Below, piece after piece: positions 25,162 to 36,612 of a stretch of 64,000 bases of DNA. The notes under the pieces are model-generated. The model was not told the origin of the DNA. It made no database searches and worked only from the letters and a program-made list of their open reading frames with translations. Location: positions 1,374,901 to 1,438,900 of the forward strand of contig JAJEKV010000030.1 of NCBI GenBank assembly GCA_021234155.1, in the 5' to 3' direction. The position numbers and the translations under genes were made by a program. Origin of the DNA: Isoetes taiwanensis (Eukaryota; Streptophyta; Lycopodiopsida; Isoetales; Isoetaceae). The stretch's first letter is position 1. The number at the start of each line of letters is the position of its first letter.

Positions 25162-26015
25162 TGTAACATGGAAATCGATCCTTCTGTTCTTAGAGTTCCC
25201 TTTACTCCATATCATTCAATAATAATGATAGAACGTTTTGTCATTGGTGAGGTGTATGAAATCCCTGCCCACCTTCATAACTTTTGAAAGTAGATTTGGA
25301 ATTAAGATGTGCATGTTTTGTGTACGTGCACCTAACATTCTGCTCATCTACTTTAATTTTTGAAGCTAGCATTTTGAAACTAAATTTGAATAACTTTTGT
25401 AGATATTCTTTAATCTAAAAATTGACATTTTGACAACTAAATCTGAATAGGTTTCGTAGGCATTGTCTTTAATATTTTGTTCCTACCTAAATGCAAGGTT
25501 AATTTTTATCCTTCATAGGAATATCCATTATTTGCCTACTTCAACATGCAAAAGACTTATGACATCTTCATGCTCCATTGCATCTACGGACACGACAAAC
25601 CTATAACTATCTATTTCACCTATGAACTCCATTACATCTACCCATTCCACACATCCATGACTAATGCCCGGCATCGCCGGGCACACGTTTCTAGTATTAA
25701 TAAGAAAGAAACTATGGGTGGTTATTTAAGTTTGGGGTTGTTCACCAATCTACTATTGTAAGACTCTTGTTAGCTAATAAGTTACCGAACTCTTTCGTGG
25801 GAGATAATGTCCACAACATAACAGGCGTGCCTGCAATTATCTCGGAATTTAGAGCGTACAAATAGTCTGCAACTATATAGATTACCAGCTTGCGATTAAC
25901 CTTGAACCACTGCGCACCCTCTGCCATTGATCAAACTGACTTTAGGTTCCATGTTACCATTGTAATATGTCCCAGGATCGTCAAAGGAGACAATAAAACT
26001 ATGTTTAGATTCCAA

Positions 26016-26060
26016 GAATAGAATAGAATAGAATAGTTTTTTAACGTCCACGGAGACCAA
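26016..26060 (-). mobile_element. Extremely truncated LINE 3' end with (CTATT)n tail
   Basis: Read on the reverse strand, TTGGTCTCCGTGGACG-TAAAA followed by CTATT repeats matches the last bases of the LINE 3' UTR at 24709-24733, which instead carries a TTCC tail. Only ~24 bp of element remains before the tail. Confidence 0.55.
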
Positions 26061-27232
26061 GAAATACTTATAGAAATGTGTTGAACTTATATAGTGGGAT
26101 GCAAGATTTTGATAATAGCACAACACTTGTTAGAATAGTCCCGCAATGCATTTACCAACAAGCGCCTCTCTGCACACATTGTTATATCACCCCTTTGCTC
26201 TCCTGAGATCAATGGAAGCAATAACAAAAATTGGAATTAGAAACTACAAAATAAACTCATTCTATCCAAAACATTTAACGAGAATATCCTCAAGTAAAAG
26301 GAGGCGGGACAGAAACTACTCTGATAACTCTGAATACCAGCAACAACAAATTAAGCTACCTTGCACATAATAACTATCAACATTTGCTTTTTTTTTTTTT
26401 CTTTTCTTGGAGAAGGAAAACATTAGCTATTATGAAAACCTTATAACAATTCAATAAACTAAGAATCATAGCAATTTAGAATAGTAAGAATTTTGCATCT
26501 ACAAAATAGTTTACAGAAAACAGATAAGTAAGCTAAGATGAACAAGGGAAAAACCTTTGCAGTAATGATGAACAAGATAAACTAAGGTGTAGTGGTGTTT
26601 ACATGTTGACAAAAACAATCATTTATTTTCTAGCAATCTGATTCTTTTGCTAATTCCTTGCCATTATGTTGTTGGGCATTAATTTAGGAACCAATCTGCC
26701 ATAATTTAGGCATGTCAAGAACCTTGTTCCATCTTTTTCTATTTTGTAGAGCATATTATGAAGATATAAAAGATATGAACAAACTTATCAGAAATACTTA
26801 TCTTACTAGCAGATATGCTGCTGAAGGATTGTGTATTGGAGTTAGAACGGGGTGATTGCAACATTCTTACATGAGAAGTCGTATTTTCCACCATTTATAC
26901 TCAAATTTTGTCTAGCACCAGATAGCAGATTTTCAAGTAGAGCATCTCCTGGAAAACCACATCTTCTACCATTGAAGTCTAGTTAAGACAAAGACAGTTA
27001 GAACACAGAACGTGAAAAAACTTATTTACTGAATTAAATTCCATAGGATAATTTTATTCTTATCCTATGTTCTCTGGCCTAATTATTAGAAGTGATAAAT
27101 ATAAAAATTGCTTGCTCAGCCAAAGGGCCTTGTTGTTTTATTTTCCAGCAAAATTGAGAAGCAAGATCTATTCACCTTAAGAAAAATGGGCAACTAACCT
27201 TCTTGTTTCTGCAGCCCCCTTAATAGCAATGC

Positions 27233-27280
27233 TCAACATGTTTCTCCACCAGCCAAAGGCAGTGCTTCAACATATTCAAC
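27233..27280 (-). CDS. Alternative terminal exon for the small membrane protein
   Basis: A reverse-strand acceptor (CCTTGCAG) is followed by 15 codons, VEYVEALPLAGGETC, and a stop at 27235-27233, in phase 0 with the end of exon 2 at 28076. Splicing here instead of 27989 would give an 81-residue product. A donor-like AAG/GTTAG follows at about 27200. Confidence 0.3.
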   Translation of the reverse strand, partial: VEYVEALPLAGGETC

Positions 27281-27932
27281 CTGCAAGGATAATAAGAATT
27301 TCTAGTTACGATTCTCTGTAAGTTGGTTGAATAGATCTGTAGAAAGCAGTGGCAAATAATACAAAAAATAAGAAGCCAAAGAAAGCTGGCTATGAATCAA
27401 ATGTTCATACAGGAACGCTACCAGATAATAAATAATTACCTAAAGCAGATACCACGGAGCTAAAAGCTGCTTATTACTCAGCATGCTTTCACAATTATAT
27501 ATTAACAGCATATTGCAGTGGGCTGGAGGCTCACCAGGGCCCTTGTTTCTTGTTACCATGGTTGTCTCCCAAAAATACTATGTCATGGAGCATATACATC
27601 AGTTATCACTTTCATAGGTCATTGAGCTTGTTGTGCTGGAGCCACCAACAAAAATTGCTACTTCTTTAGGCTGGATATGGTTGTAATTATATATGGGTAT
27701 GTACACTAAAGAAGCTCAGATTCTATTCTATTCTATTCCTTATGCTAAGGTGATTCCTCAAAATTGAACTTATTCCATGCTTCTTGCACAATAATTGCCA
27801 CGATATCATTCCAATAGATTTCTAGGATATCAAACCACGTAGATCCAGTAAAGAGTCTCGATCACCCAGAAAAGAAGGAACAAGTGCCAGAAGTCACCTT
27901 TAGCTCAGGAATAGAATAAGTAGAGCAGGACC

Positions 27933-28341
27933 CTAGCCTCCATACCCCACTGTTGTTCCAGATCTTGCCCCTGCCCCGCTATAGCTGCCCTGGACCCTGA
28001 AATTGCAGCAAATCCGATATACTATTGTCGAAATACCTGAAACAAAATAGAGCGAAATATAAGGTGTGGGCTTACCTGTAAGATTGCAGCAAGATTCGAA
28101 GCCAACAAAAATAAAGCCAAAACAACAGACCGATAGAATAAAAAAGTGGAGTTGGCCTTTCCTTGGGTCAAATTCATATCCATTCGAACCACCAGTGGCA
28201 TGGTGAAGAAATAAAAAACCTTCAGGCACTGAAGAACGACTGGGTAATCCATCGAACCTATGCCTTTGGCTTTGAAAATTGTAGATTAGATTAATGGCAC
28301 AATTGAAAGAAGATCAAATCCTCACCATCCGATTTAGGCAT
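27933..28341 (-). CDS. Small predicted membrane protein, three-exon model
   Basis: Exon 1 (28341-28326) starts at an ATG and ends at a GTGAG donor. Exon 2 (28257-28076) encodes MDYPVVLQCLKVFYFF...FYRSVVLALFLLASNLAAILQ and ends at CAG/GTAAGC. Exon 3 (27989-27933) encodes a short Gly/Ser-rich tail (GSYSGAGARSG...GYGG) and a stop. All joins are in phase, giving about 84 residues with one or two hydrophobic segments (roughly residues 12-30 and 45-62), so a small membrane protein is likely. I recognise no family. The region upstream is purine-rich on the + strand, like a pyrimidine-rich 5' leader. An alternative last exon is at 27280-27233. It is the best candidate here for an ordinary host gene, but supported only by frame and splice signals. 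Confidence 0.4.
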
Positions 28342-30044
28342 GATAAATCCTAACCGGCGGATTGAAGCACTCAAATCTTCGACTGTGGGAGAGGGGGAGA
28401 AAACAGCCGAGCAAAGGGAAGAATATAAAGGGCAGGGAAGTGAGAAGCGGAACGTATATAAAATGCGTGCCTTTTCGAGGAGTGCCTATAGCACTTTTTG
28501 GCATTAAAAAAGTACATTTGGCATGCCATGTGGCACAATCTGAGCCCTCCATGTTTGATGCATGACATACATACTTACGCTATAATTTTATAATATAATA
28601 AGAAGATAATGTATCCTCTAGATGTTATTGCATTTGATACTCGATCCCTAATTATTATGATTAAAAAGATTCAATTCTTCACTCTATTATATTGTGCATG
28701 CATTTTGTGCGTCCGTCCGTCCGTCCGTCCGTCCGGCCCGTCCGTCCAATGCATGCATGCATCCATGCGTCTATCTATCTATCGTCTTGTAATGAGTTTA
28801 GACAAGATCCCAGTTAGAAGGGTCAACACGATAGGTTCATCACATAGCTCATACAAAAACACCTTATACACAACATTGGAGCATATAGACACAAGCTCCT
28901 ACTTCTACCCAACCTCATTTGCTAGAATTAACTATGATGCCAGGATGAAGCTTGGGTGAGATGGAGCTTGGGTGAAACTAAGTGGAGGTTCAAACCGATT
29001 GATGTTAAACAATCAATGGACGAGTTGTGGTTAGGAGTGCTTGAACCCAAAGCTAGTAGTTCTCCCTGGAATGCACCGAGGTGCAGCAATTGATCAGACC
29101 ACCTAGGGGTAAAGCGTTATTTTGATGTGGCTGCAACAGTGGTAGTATGGCATACATATGCTTTCATATTCCTTGAGCACACATTTGCTAGAGTTGACTC
29201 TGCATTGGATTTGCTATACTTCGCCAAATCCTGGACATGTTTAGTAAATGGCAAGGGTTTATATCTCCTTGATAACATGATGGAAATTGGATGTATTGGG
29301 ACACACTATTTTCACAGTTATCTATTTCAATTTGCTATTTGGTTTTTGCATTTTCTACAGGTGATTTCGCTTTGCACATGAGCATTTTCACTAACATTTT
29401 CCATTCTTTAGGATGGGAGCATCCATTTGGGCATATAAAAACTTTGGTCAAATGTCTAATTCTTTGCTTGGCTATTCCATGTATTTCTATCTTTGCAGTC
29501 TATGGTATCGTCCTTGGCACCATAGGTTTCTTAGTTGAGGGATGCTCATTTGTTTATCCATTTCACATTGTTTTCCTCTTGGAATTTGTTGATTTCGTTC
29601 TGCAGGTTGTGGGGTTCCTAGCCATCGCTAATTTATTTATGCGATTACACGGTCGTTGGTTTAATTAGAAGTGGCTCATTTCTTTCCATTCTCTCCCGTC
29701 TGTAGTTTCATTTCATACTTCCTATGCTTGCTCTATTTCGTTTACCTCATGACTTTCCCTCCTTCTTCCTTCCCTTTTGCATAAATATCTCGTCCCATTC
29801 AACCTTTGCTGCATCAGTGGTACCAATTGCTCTATTTGTTCTTACTCCATGTATCTCACGATGTCCCCTTCATTTGGTTTTTCATTCCTCGATATCTTTT
29901 GATTTGTTGTGCTCTGGTCCTCGTCTTAATCCCATTTCTCCATCCATTTCATTTGCTTCTGTTTCCTTTTTTGCTCTAAGTTTCTTTAGCTTTGTTTCTA
30001 GGTGTATGCGTAGGTAGGTAAGTGCTTGCTTCTTTCTCATATGT
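28342..30044. other. Intergenic; simple repeats and pyrimidine-rich DNA
   Basis: Includes (CCGT)n, GCATGCATGC and CTAT tracts near 28711-28785. From about 29340 the + strand becomes strongly T/C-rich, like the ~800-bp repeat units further on; open frames here (for example 29291-29668) are hydrophobic because of base composition and I do not call them genes. Confidence 0.5.
28711..28748. repeat. (CCGT)n microsatellite
   Basis: About nine GTCC/CCGT units with one interruption, followed by GCATGCATGC and CTATCTATC. Confidence 0.9.
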
Positions 30045-30111
30045 CTCAGTTGTTCTCATGGATGCCCTTGTGAGGGACTATACTCTCCCTTTTATCATAG
30101 ATTTTTAGTAT

Positions 30112-30116
30112 CTCGT
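30112..30116. repeat. Left target-site duplication of the Ty3/gypsy element (CTCGT)
   Basis: CTCGT here and at 39321-39325 brackets the element exactly. The uninterrupted repeat units at about 52568 and 53363 read TATCTCGTGAATGCC, showing the empty site. Confidence 0.95.
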
Positions 30117-30700
30117 TGTTAGTCCTGTGCCTCCTGGTTCAGGACTATTCATGCACACGACGGACCAGGTCAAGCTCAAGGATCCACAGACAGCCACGGG
30201 TCAGCCATCAAAGGCCCAGCAGAAGACCAAGCAGCAAACCACGCAGTCAAAGCCTGGGTCTGCTATCAAGAGGCACCGCTCAGACAAGTGATGGCCCGCC
30301 ACCGCCCGCGTCAGCGTCAGCGTGATTCTAGGCACTTCAAGAGGCACCACCAACATTCCTCACCGTCGGGCCTCCTTCCGAGTCGGCACCGAGATCGGTC
30401 GAGTGTCTATATTGGGCCAAAGGCCATTGTACTATATATATGATTAGAGCTAGCACATGAAGGCTAGATGAGTTTTGAGTCTTGTCTCTTTTCAGTTTTC
30501 TCTCTTTTGCGAGAGCTCATGTATGTTCATCATTGATATCAAGGAAGCTTATCATTTTCCTCTCATTGTTCTCTTGTTACGTTTTTCTTCTTCTTATTCT
30601 CTTCTTGCAAATCCCGTGACATAGTCCCCTGGACTCTCTGTTAGATCCACGTGTCCTCCTCCGGAGGGTCTTCGGGGAGTTCGAACCCGGACCCCAAACA
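30117..30700 (+). repeat. 5' LTR
   Basis: Begins TGTTAGTCC and ends ACCCCAAACA. A central stretch of ~220 bp is nearly identical to the 3' LTR, while the first ~300 bp and the last ~60 bp differ mainly at CAG/CTG triplets. TTGGGCCAAAGGCCATTGTACTATATATATG at about 30413-30442 carries the likely TATA element (TATATATA). Confidence 0.95.
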
Positions 30701-30718
30701 TTGTGCCCTGCCGGGATG
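30701..30718 (+). other. Primer-binding site
   Basis: TTGTGCCCTGCCGGGAT directly follows the LTR and is the complement expected of a tRNA 3' end (ATCCCGGCAGGGCACCA), with one mismatch at base 2. I cannot name the tRNA. Confidence 0.6.
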
Positions 30719-31429
30719 CGATTCAATCCTACTTTCTTACATGCGCCATATGCATCCAAACTTCACGCCGGAAGAACTCCTTTCTCGAGGCGGCATCTCG
30801 CTTGGGCGTCATCGGCGTCGGGGGAAACTGTTTCGACATGTATGGATCTGCTTATGACATTGAGGGAGGCCACCTTCTCGGTCCTAGGGCTCTCGGTCGG
30901 CGCCACCCACCCCCCTCGTGTCTGTCTGCGTCCCCGTTCCCACACCAAAGCGTGCAAACATTGCTCCGCGGCCTCAGTCACCTCATCACTGCTCGGGGAG
31001 CCCTATCGGGCTCAACCTTCTCAACCTTACTTTCATACCCCGAACATACCTACATCCATCACTCTTCAGGCCATCGCCTCTTCCTTCACAACCATCATCT
31101 CCCCGGGAGGCGGGGGATATCCACGTGTCTCTTTTTCGCCTACCGGGAATTTCCTTTCCCTACATTTCCCACCGCTCTTCCTGTTTTACAACCTTACGGA
31201 CCTCAAAACCAATGCTCGGGGCCCTTACGTCCCTCAACCGCTTGATCACCCCTTCATCAAGGTCCTTCCCGGGCACCATGCCACCTCCAACTCAACCTCA
31301 ATATCCTCACTATCTTTGTTCTGTCCCAGCCAAGCACTTTCACATCTACCTTTCGGACTTTGAAACCCGACTTATCCCACCTTTGGCAACCACGAAAGGC
31401 AAACCCTTAGACCAAAGTGCTCGGGGCCC

Positions 31430-32512
31430 ACATGGAAGAATTTGAGGCTCTAGCTGTCCTAAATGGTCATGCGCAACCTCAACTGAAATTCCACATCTTT
31501 TCCACCACCCTCTGCGTGGCTCTCCTCATCAATGGCTCATGTCCAACAAAAGCCACTGGAAACAAGATTGGTCCAAAATGAGAACTGCTTTTCTTTCTCA
31601 CTATGGGACCACGGATGATGATCAACTTCATCTCAAGCAACTCAATGAACTTCAACAAGAGCCCACGAGTTTGCGCCAGGGGATTTTTATGGATCGACTT
31701 CACATTACCTTTCAAGAAACTCAAGGAGTACCCAACCGCGAGCCGCATTTTGGTGCTGGTTTCTCCAAGGACTTCCTCCAGCTATTCGACTCATGACTGA
31801 ATACCTGCGTCCCAAGACTTTGGAGCAGGCTATCGACCTGGTCAATCACTCAGTCAATGTTTCCTCCCGTGGTGTGGCTCTTCAAGAGCTCCCTTTCATT
31901 CCACCTGTCATGGTTCCCACGGGCGGTTGTCCGCCTCAACACGCCAATCCACAGCGCAGTCAGATCTGGTGCCATATATGCAAATACCAAGGCCATTTGG
32001 CAAATGAGTGCAACTCAACCCATGGCCCACCTCATTGCAAAAGATGCAACATGTGCAATCATGCCACGGAAGAATGCACTCGCACTCATCCTACACCGTT
32101 CCGCAACAAACTTGTTTATCAAGTGCAAACAACACCTCAGCAACAATCGCACTATCAGCAGCCACCACTTCAGGCGCAACCAACTCAACTCTATCAGCAA
32201 CAGGAGCAACAACGGGGACCCAACACACGTCCTCCTTTTGATCCTTCTAAAGCTCAGTGTTACCACTGTCAAGAATGGGGTCATACCACCACGGCGTGTC
32301 CTCAACTTCCACAAGTTCAGGTACAGCTTCCTGGCACCAATCAGACCACATCGGTCCACCTCACGGCTTACCAACTCTGGATTGCTAATGGCAAACAAGG
32401 CCCGAGACCCGTTCTTAAGAAGCCACCAAGAGCGCCTCAGCCATCACGATATCAACCAGCTCCTGCAAATCAACCACAGCTGGATCAACAAGCCCAGGAA
32501 GAAATTTTTTAG
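31430..32512 (+). CDS. gag: Gag (capsid and nucleocapsid), frames broken
   Basis: The capsid-like part (about 31430-31790) contains LKFHIFSTTLC followed, in another frame, by SHWKQDWSKMRTAFLSHYG, the pattern of the retrotransposon gag core. From 31793 one open frame carries three CCHC zinc knuckles: CHICKYQGHLANEC, CKRCNMCNHATEEC and CYHCQEWGHTTTAC, separated by a Gln/Pro-rich linker, for binding genomic RNA. At least one frameshift lies at 31490-31540 and another near 31790. The N-terminal part (30701-31430) is proline-rich and uncertain. Three knuckles is more than the usual one or two. Confidence 0.85.
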
Positions 32513-32551
32513 GCACTAAATCCTCCAGTTCAGCCATCAAATTGGGTTGGT

Positions 32552-34063
32552 TTGGTTTCACGCCAGACCAGGGCGTCACGCCCCTTAACCATTATCCCTA
32601 ATGGCACGCAACCTGCCTTTGCAGTCGACACCATTCCTCATGCCGAAGAAAAAAAGGTTCACTTTGCACCTGACTTGGAGAAACTCATGCCGCATGTCAT
32701 GCCTAAGGTTCGCCAAAGTATTTTGAACCTCATGCAAGCTGCTGAAGGCCGAACGTTGGCAAATGTTCATGCCACCACCAGAGCTCAACAACGCCACGAT
32801 ATACCTTCCACATCTCAACCTCCACGCTCTCAGACATATCCCAATATTGCTGCCGAGGTTGACCTGCTCAAAGAAGTTGCTGCTTCCTTACCACACACTC
32901 CAGCACCCGTGGATCCAGCAGATCCTTTTTCTCATGTGCCTCTGGAACTCCAAGAGGAGCTAGCCAAGATCAAAATTCCTTTAAGCTTGGCAACCATTTT
33001 GAAACTCTGTCCTGCTCTCAAGGACCACTTACCACTCCCGACAGTTCTAGTTGGGGCTGTTGCTACCTCTACACCCACGGTCCATGCCACGGTGGGAAAT
33101 CAACAAGTCAATCATGTTCAAATTGACGGGGGTAGCGCAGTCAATCTCATCACGGATAAACTCCGCAAACAAATGGGCATCACACAACTCTTTCGTGCCC
33201 CATATGACATCAAGTTGGCTAATGGCCATATCACAAGACCTCAAGGCGTCACGCCTCTTCTTCACATCAACATAGGTGATCTCCGATTCCCCATGGAATT
33301 TGGAGTTTGGAAGGCTGGCGAAGATCCATGTGACTATGAAATGTTGGTCGGTAGACCTTTTCTCCGCCAGACCAAGAGTATCCATTACTGGGCCACGGAT
33401 CAGTTGGTCATCACTGATGGTCACCTCAATGCCACCATGGACTTGGAAACAGGCAAGATCATTTCTGTTGAACATGCTGAACCCTCTCTCTCAGACACCG
33501 ATTCTGAGGAAGCTCAGAATATTTATCAAGTTCAGGCTCCACTTGCGAGTCTGCCTCTGTCGTCCTACCCCGAATATGCTGATCCTTGGGGAGAAATGAC
33601 TCTTGATCAGGACCAGGCTGTGGCTGCTTTGCTTGACCCTTACCTGGCTCCTTGCAATAGAATCCAACGTGTTGATCACTTTTCAGCTGCTGAACCTCCT
33701 GCAACTCCTGTTGATGTACACGCTGTCATGAAGCAACCTCTGCTGGATGAAACTCAGCAACCTCTCTTTTTCACCACGCAGAGTGCCACACATCCTGTTA
33801 TGCTTCAACCGCCTGCTCATATTGTCCAGGACACAGAAGTGATACCGCATATTCAGACTCCTGAAGTTGAGATCGTGGACGTGGGCAACAATCAGCCTGT
33901 TCGCATTGCTGCAAATCTTCCGGCCCCTTATCGTAACAGGGCCGTCAAGCTGTTCAAAAAGTTCAAACACATTTTTGCCTGGAGCTACAGAGATCTTTGG
34001 GGAATCAACAAAAGCTTGGGGGAACTCACCATTCCTACCAAACCTGATGCACGACCAGTTTAG
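32552..34063 (+). CDS. pol: Pol N-terminal part: aspartic protease and start of reverse transcriptase
   Basis: A 503-codon frame. VQIDGGSAVNLI (around 33116-33151) is the protease active-site motif in its D-G-G form, with a later LVGRPFL motif. The C-terminal end (KKFKHIFAWSYRDLWGI) is the conserved lead into Ty3/gypsy reverse transcriptase. The frame stops at a TAG (34061-34063) in the sequence ARPV-stop-QRQYRLNPNYRDRV, where related elements continue, so this is a nonsense change or sequencing error. Confidence 0.88.
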   Translation: MVSRQTRASRPLTIIPNGTQPAFAVDTIPHAEEKKVHFAPDLEKLMPHVMPKVRQSILNLMQAAEGRTLANVHATTRAQQRHDIPSTSQPPRSQTYPNIAAEVDLLKEVAASLPHTPAPVDPADPFSHVPLELQEELAKIKIPLSLATILKLCPALKDHLPLPTVLVGAVATSTPTVHATVGNQQVNHVQIDGGSAVNLITDKLRKQMGITQLFRAPYDIKLANGHITRPQGVTPLLHINIGDLRFPMEFGVWKAGEDPCDYEMLVGRPFLRQTKSIHYWATDQLVITDGHLNATMDLETGKIISVEHAEPSLSDTDSEEAQNIYQVQAPLASLPLSSYPEYADPWGEMTLDQDQAVAALLDPYLAPCNRIQRVDHFSAAEPPATPVDVHAVMKQPLLDETQQPLFFTTQSATHPVMLQPPAHIVQDTEVIPHIQTPEVEIVDVGNNQPVRIAANLPAPYRNRAVKLFKKFKHIFAWSYRDLWGINKSLGELTIPTKPDARPV

Positions 34064-34572
34064 CAACGACAGTACCGGCTCAACCCTAATTACCGTGATC
34101 GCGTCAAGGCGGAAATTGACAAACTCCTTGCTGAGCCCCATAGTCATTGCCCTCAAACACAATGGTAAGATCCGCGTCTGTGTGGACTACCGAAAACTCA
34201 ATCAGCCACCCGAGGGCGTGATCATTTTCCCCTTCCCTTCACGCACCGTGTTCGAAGAGGTTCTTTGGACATGAGATGTACTCCTTCATGGATGGTTTTT
34301 CTGGCTACAATCAGATCTCAATCAAAGAATCTGATCAACTCAAGACTACTTTCACCATCCCGTGGGGCACTTTTGCCTACAAGGTGGTCCCTTTTGGCTT
34401 ATCAAACTCTCCATCCACGTTTCAACGCATCATGCTCTCAGTTTTTCATGATTTCATGAAGGAAAATCCCTTCTTACAAATTTTTCAAGATGACTTCTTT
34501 GCCTACAGTTCCATGGCTGACCACTTGGATAAGTTGGAACTCGTCTTCCAGAAATGTGATGAGTCCCATTAG
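34064..34572 (+). pseudogene. pol: Reverse transcriptase core, split over frames
   Basis: In successive frames one reads RIRVCVDYRKLNQP, then YSFMDGFSGYNQI, FTIPWGTFAYKVVPFGLSNSP and FLQIFQDDFF (about 34472-34500). The last is the active-site block, where the first residue of the YxDD box is phenylalanine. Frame changes occur at about 34140 and 34270, and a stop closes the frame at 34572. Together with the next ORF this is a full-length RT with breaks. Confidence 0.85.
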
Positions 34573-34678
34573 TCTCAATCTCGAGAAATGCACCTTTTTC
34601 GCGCCACCTCGGAGTTACGGTTAGGCCACGTTATCGACCAAGCGGTATCACCACGCATCCCCCGCCAAAATAAGTTGT

Positions 34679-35340
34679 GTGCTCAAGGCTCAAGCACCAG
34701 CCAATATCAAGGAGACACGCTCTTTCCTGGGTAAGGTCAATTATTACTCTACCTTCATTCCTGGACTAGCAGCCATTGCAGATCCCATTCATAAACTCAC
34801 GGGGGATGAATCCACCTGGGCTTGGAATTCCCAGGCGGATGCTGCTTTCCAACAATTGAAGCTTTTGCTTACTCAGGCCCCGGTTCTTGTTCCTCCTCAA
34901 TGGGACAAGCCCTTTCATGTTCATGTCGATGTCTCGGCGTTTGCTATTGGAGCTGTTCTTTCTCAAGAATATGATGCGCACACTGACAAACCAAATCGAT
35001 ACGCCAGCAGAAAACTCAATTCTGGCGGCGCAAGAACTATTCCCGCCAGGCGTGAAGCTTTGGGTCTCATTTTCTGTGTCCAACGCTTCCGTCACTACCT
35101 TTTGGGCAGTCAAATCAAGTTCTTTGTTGACCATCAGGCACTCCTTTACTTGATCAACAAATCCACGCCCACGGGCCGCATTGCTCGTTGGGTCCTCCTT
35201 CTGCAAGAATTTGCACCTTTTGAAATTGTTCACAAAGCAGGCAAATCTCATGTTGTCCCGGATTATCTTTCACGCATCCACACAGATGATCCCTCTACTG
35301 GAGTCTCAGACGCCTTTCCGGACGCTCAACTTTTTTTTTT
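34679..35340 (+). CDS. pol: RT connection and RNase H
   Basis: Starts in the SFLGKVNYYSTFIPGLA block of the RT thumb/connection, then HVHVDVSAFAIGAVLSQ (RNase H first aspartate), ARREALGLIFCVQRFRHYL (glutamate) and FFVDHQALLYLI (aspartate), ending VPDYLSR. The catalytic residues are intact. The frame degenerates in a 19-20-nt poly-T run at about 35332-35350, where an alignment-breaking insertion or assembly error seems likely. Confidence 0.88.
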
Positions 35341-36612
35341 TTTTTTTTTAATGCGGCCACACCACATTGGTTCCATGATTTTCAGCGGTACCTCCTCCGC
35401 GGTGCTCTTCCACCAGAAGACGCGACGCTCTCTCCTGCCAAGCGGCAATCCCGTCGACATCAATTTCTCCGCGAGGTCCGTGACTACACCATGGTTGCAG
35501 GACATCTCTACAAAAAGGGTAAGGATACCATCCTTCGACGCTGTGTTCTACCTCATGAAGTTCCAGAAATTGTTCGAGAAGCTCATCAAGGGCTAGGTGG
35601 TGGTCATTTTCATGGTGACACCACGGCACGCAAAATCCTTCTAGCTAGGTATTTTTGGCCCACGCTCTTCAAAGGCGCTCATGCCCACGCCCCGGCGTGT
35701 GGAGTGGTAAACAACGCGTGTGATGCTTGCCGGCGTGTGGGACCCATGACCGACGACCCGATAACGCTCTTCCCTTGAATGCCGGTTCGCCACGCCACTT
35801 CCCGCCAAAGAAATGGGGTATGGATTTTGTGGGACCCATCGACCCTCTGCCCGGCACACCGCGTGCCGCTACATTCTCGTTCTCAGCGACTCACGCTTAC
35901 CAAATGGGCGGAAAATTGCGCACTTCGCAAAAAGTCTTACAACACCGCCACAAACGCAAGGGTCCTTTATCAACAAATCATCACGCGCTTCGGCTGCCCC
36001 ACGGAGCTGGTCAGTGATCGTGGTGTCCATTTTATCAATCATACCATCAAGGAACTGACGGATTATCTCCTGATACATCATCACAAGAGCACACCTTACT
36101 ATCCTCAAGGTAATGGTTTGGCCAAAAGCACCAACAAAACTCTAGTCACCATTCTCAAGAAAATTTGTGACGCTTCACGCACAGACTGGCAAACAAAACT
36201 TCCTACTGTTCTTTGGGCCTACAATACTTGTTTCAAAATAGCTACAGGTCACACTCCTTTCAAATTGGTTTATGGTCAGGAAGCTCTCATGCCGTTTGAA
36301 TACATCCTTCCAACACTCCGTTTTCAACTAGCTACTGCCCATAATCCGCCTGCTGCACTCAAAGAAAGGGTCTATCAATTGGAACAGTTGGATGAACTTA
36401 GAAGGGATGCTTATATTCGTGTTCTTCATGGACAACCGTTGCAAAAATCTTTACATGACAAACGTCTGAAGACAAAGACATTCAAAGAAGGAGATTTGGT
36501 TCTTCTTTATGATTCTCGGTACAAAAAGTTTCCGGGTAAACTTAAGTTTCGTTGGCTTGGCCCTTATCAAATTGTTCAAGTGGTTCGACCAAAGATTTTC
36601 CAACTGGGCTGA
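35341..36612 (+). CDS. pol: Integrase, frames broken and catalytic Glu replaced
   Basis: The zinc-binding region (35491-35778) shows H...H...C...C with VVNNACDACRR. The core appears as WGMDFVGPI (first Asp, about 35823) in one frame and VSDRGVHF (second Asp, about 36016) in another. At the place of the third acidic residue the sequence reads GNGLAKSTNKT, where GNGQAEST is usual, so the catalytic Glu is Lys (36124-36126). The C-terminal domain (LKTKTFKEGDLVLLYDSR...KFRWLGPYQIV) is present without a chromodomain. Frameshifts at about 35590-35780 and 35880-35990 would prevent expression of this copy as read. Confidence 0.85.

Larger units (their letters stand above)
24889..27232. other. Intergenic with a fold-back and a LINE tail; no gene supported
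   Basis: Reverse-strand open frames at 25742-26126 have a protein-like piece (FDDPGTYYNGNMEPKVSLI) without a family I recognise; it could be an exon or remnant. Otherwise the DNA is AT-rich with no clear gene. Confidence 0.4.

Noticed and set aside
29127..30017. Three overlapping hydrophobic ORFs, 84-125 codons
   Set aside because: Hydrophobicity follows from the T/C-rich strand; no motif, no start context and no similarity between adjacent repeat units at protein level.
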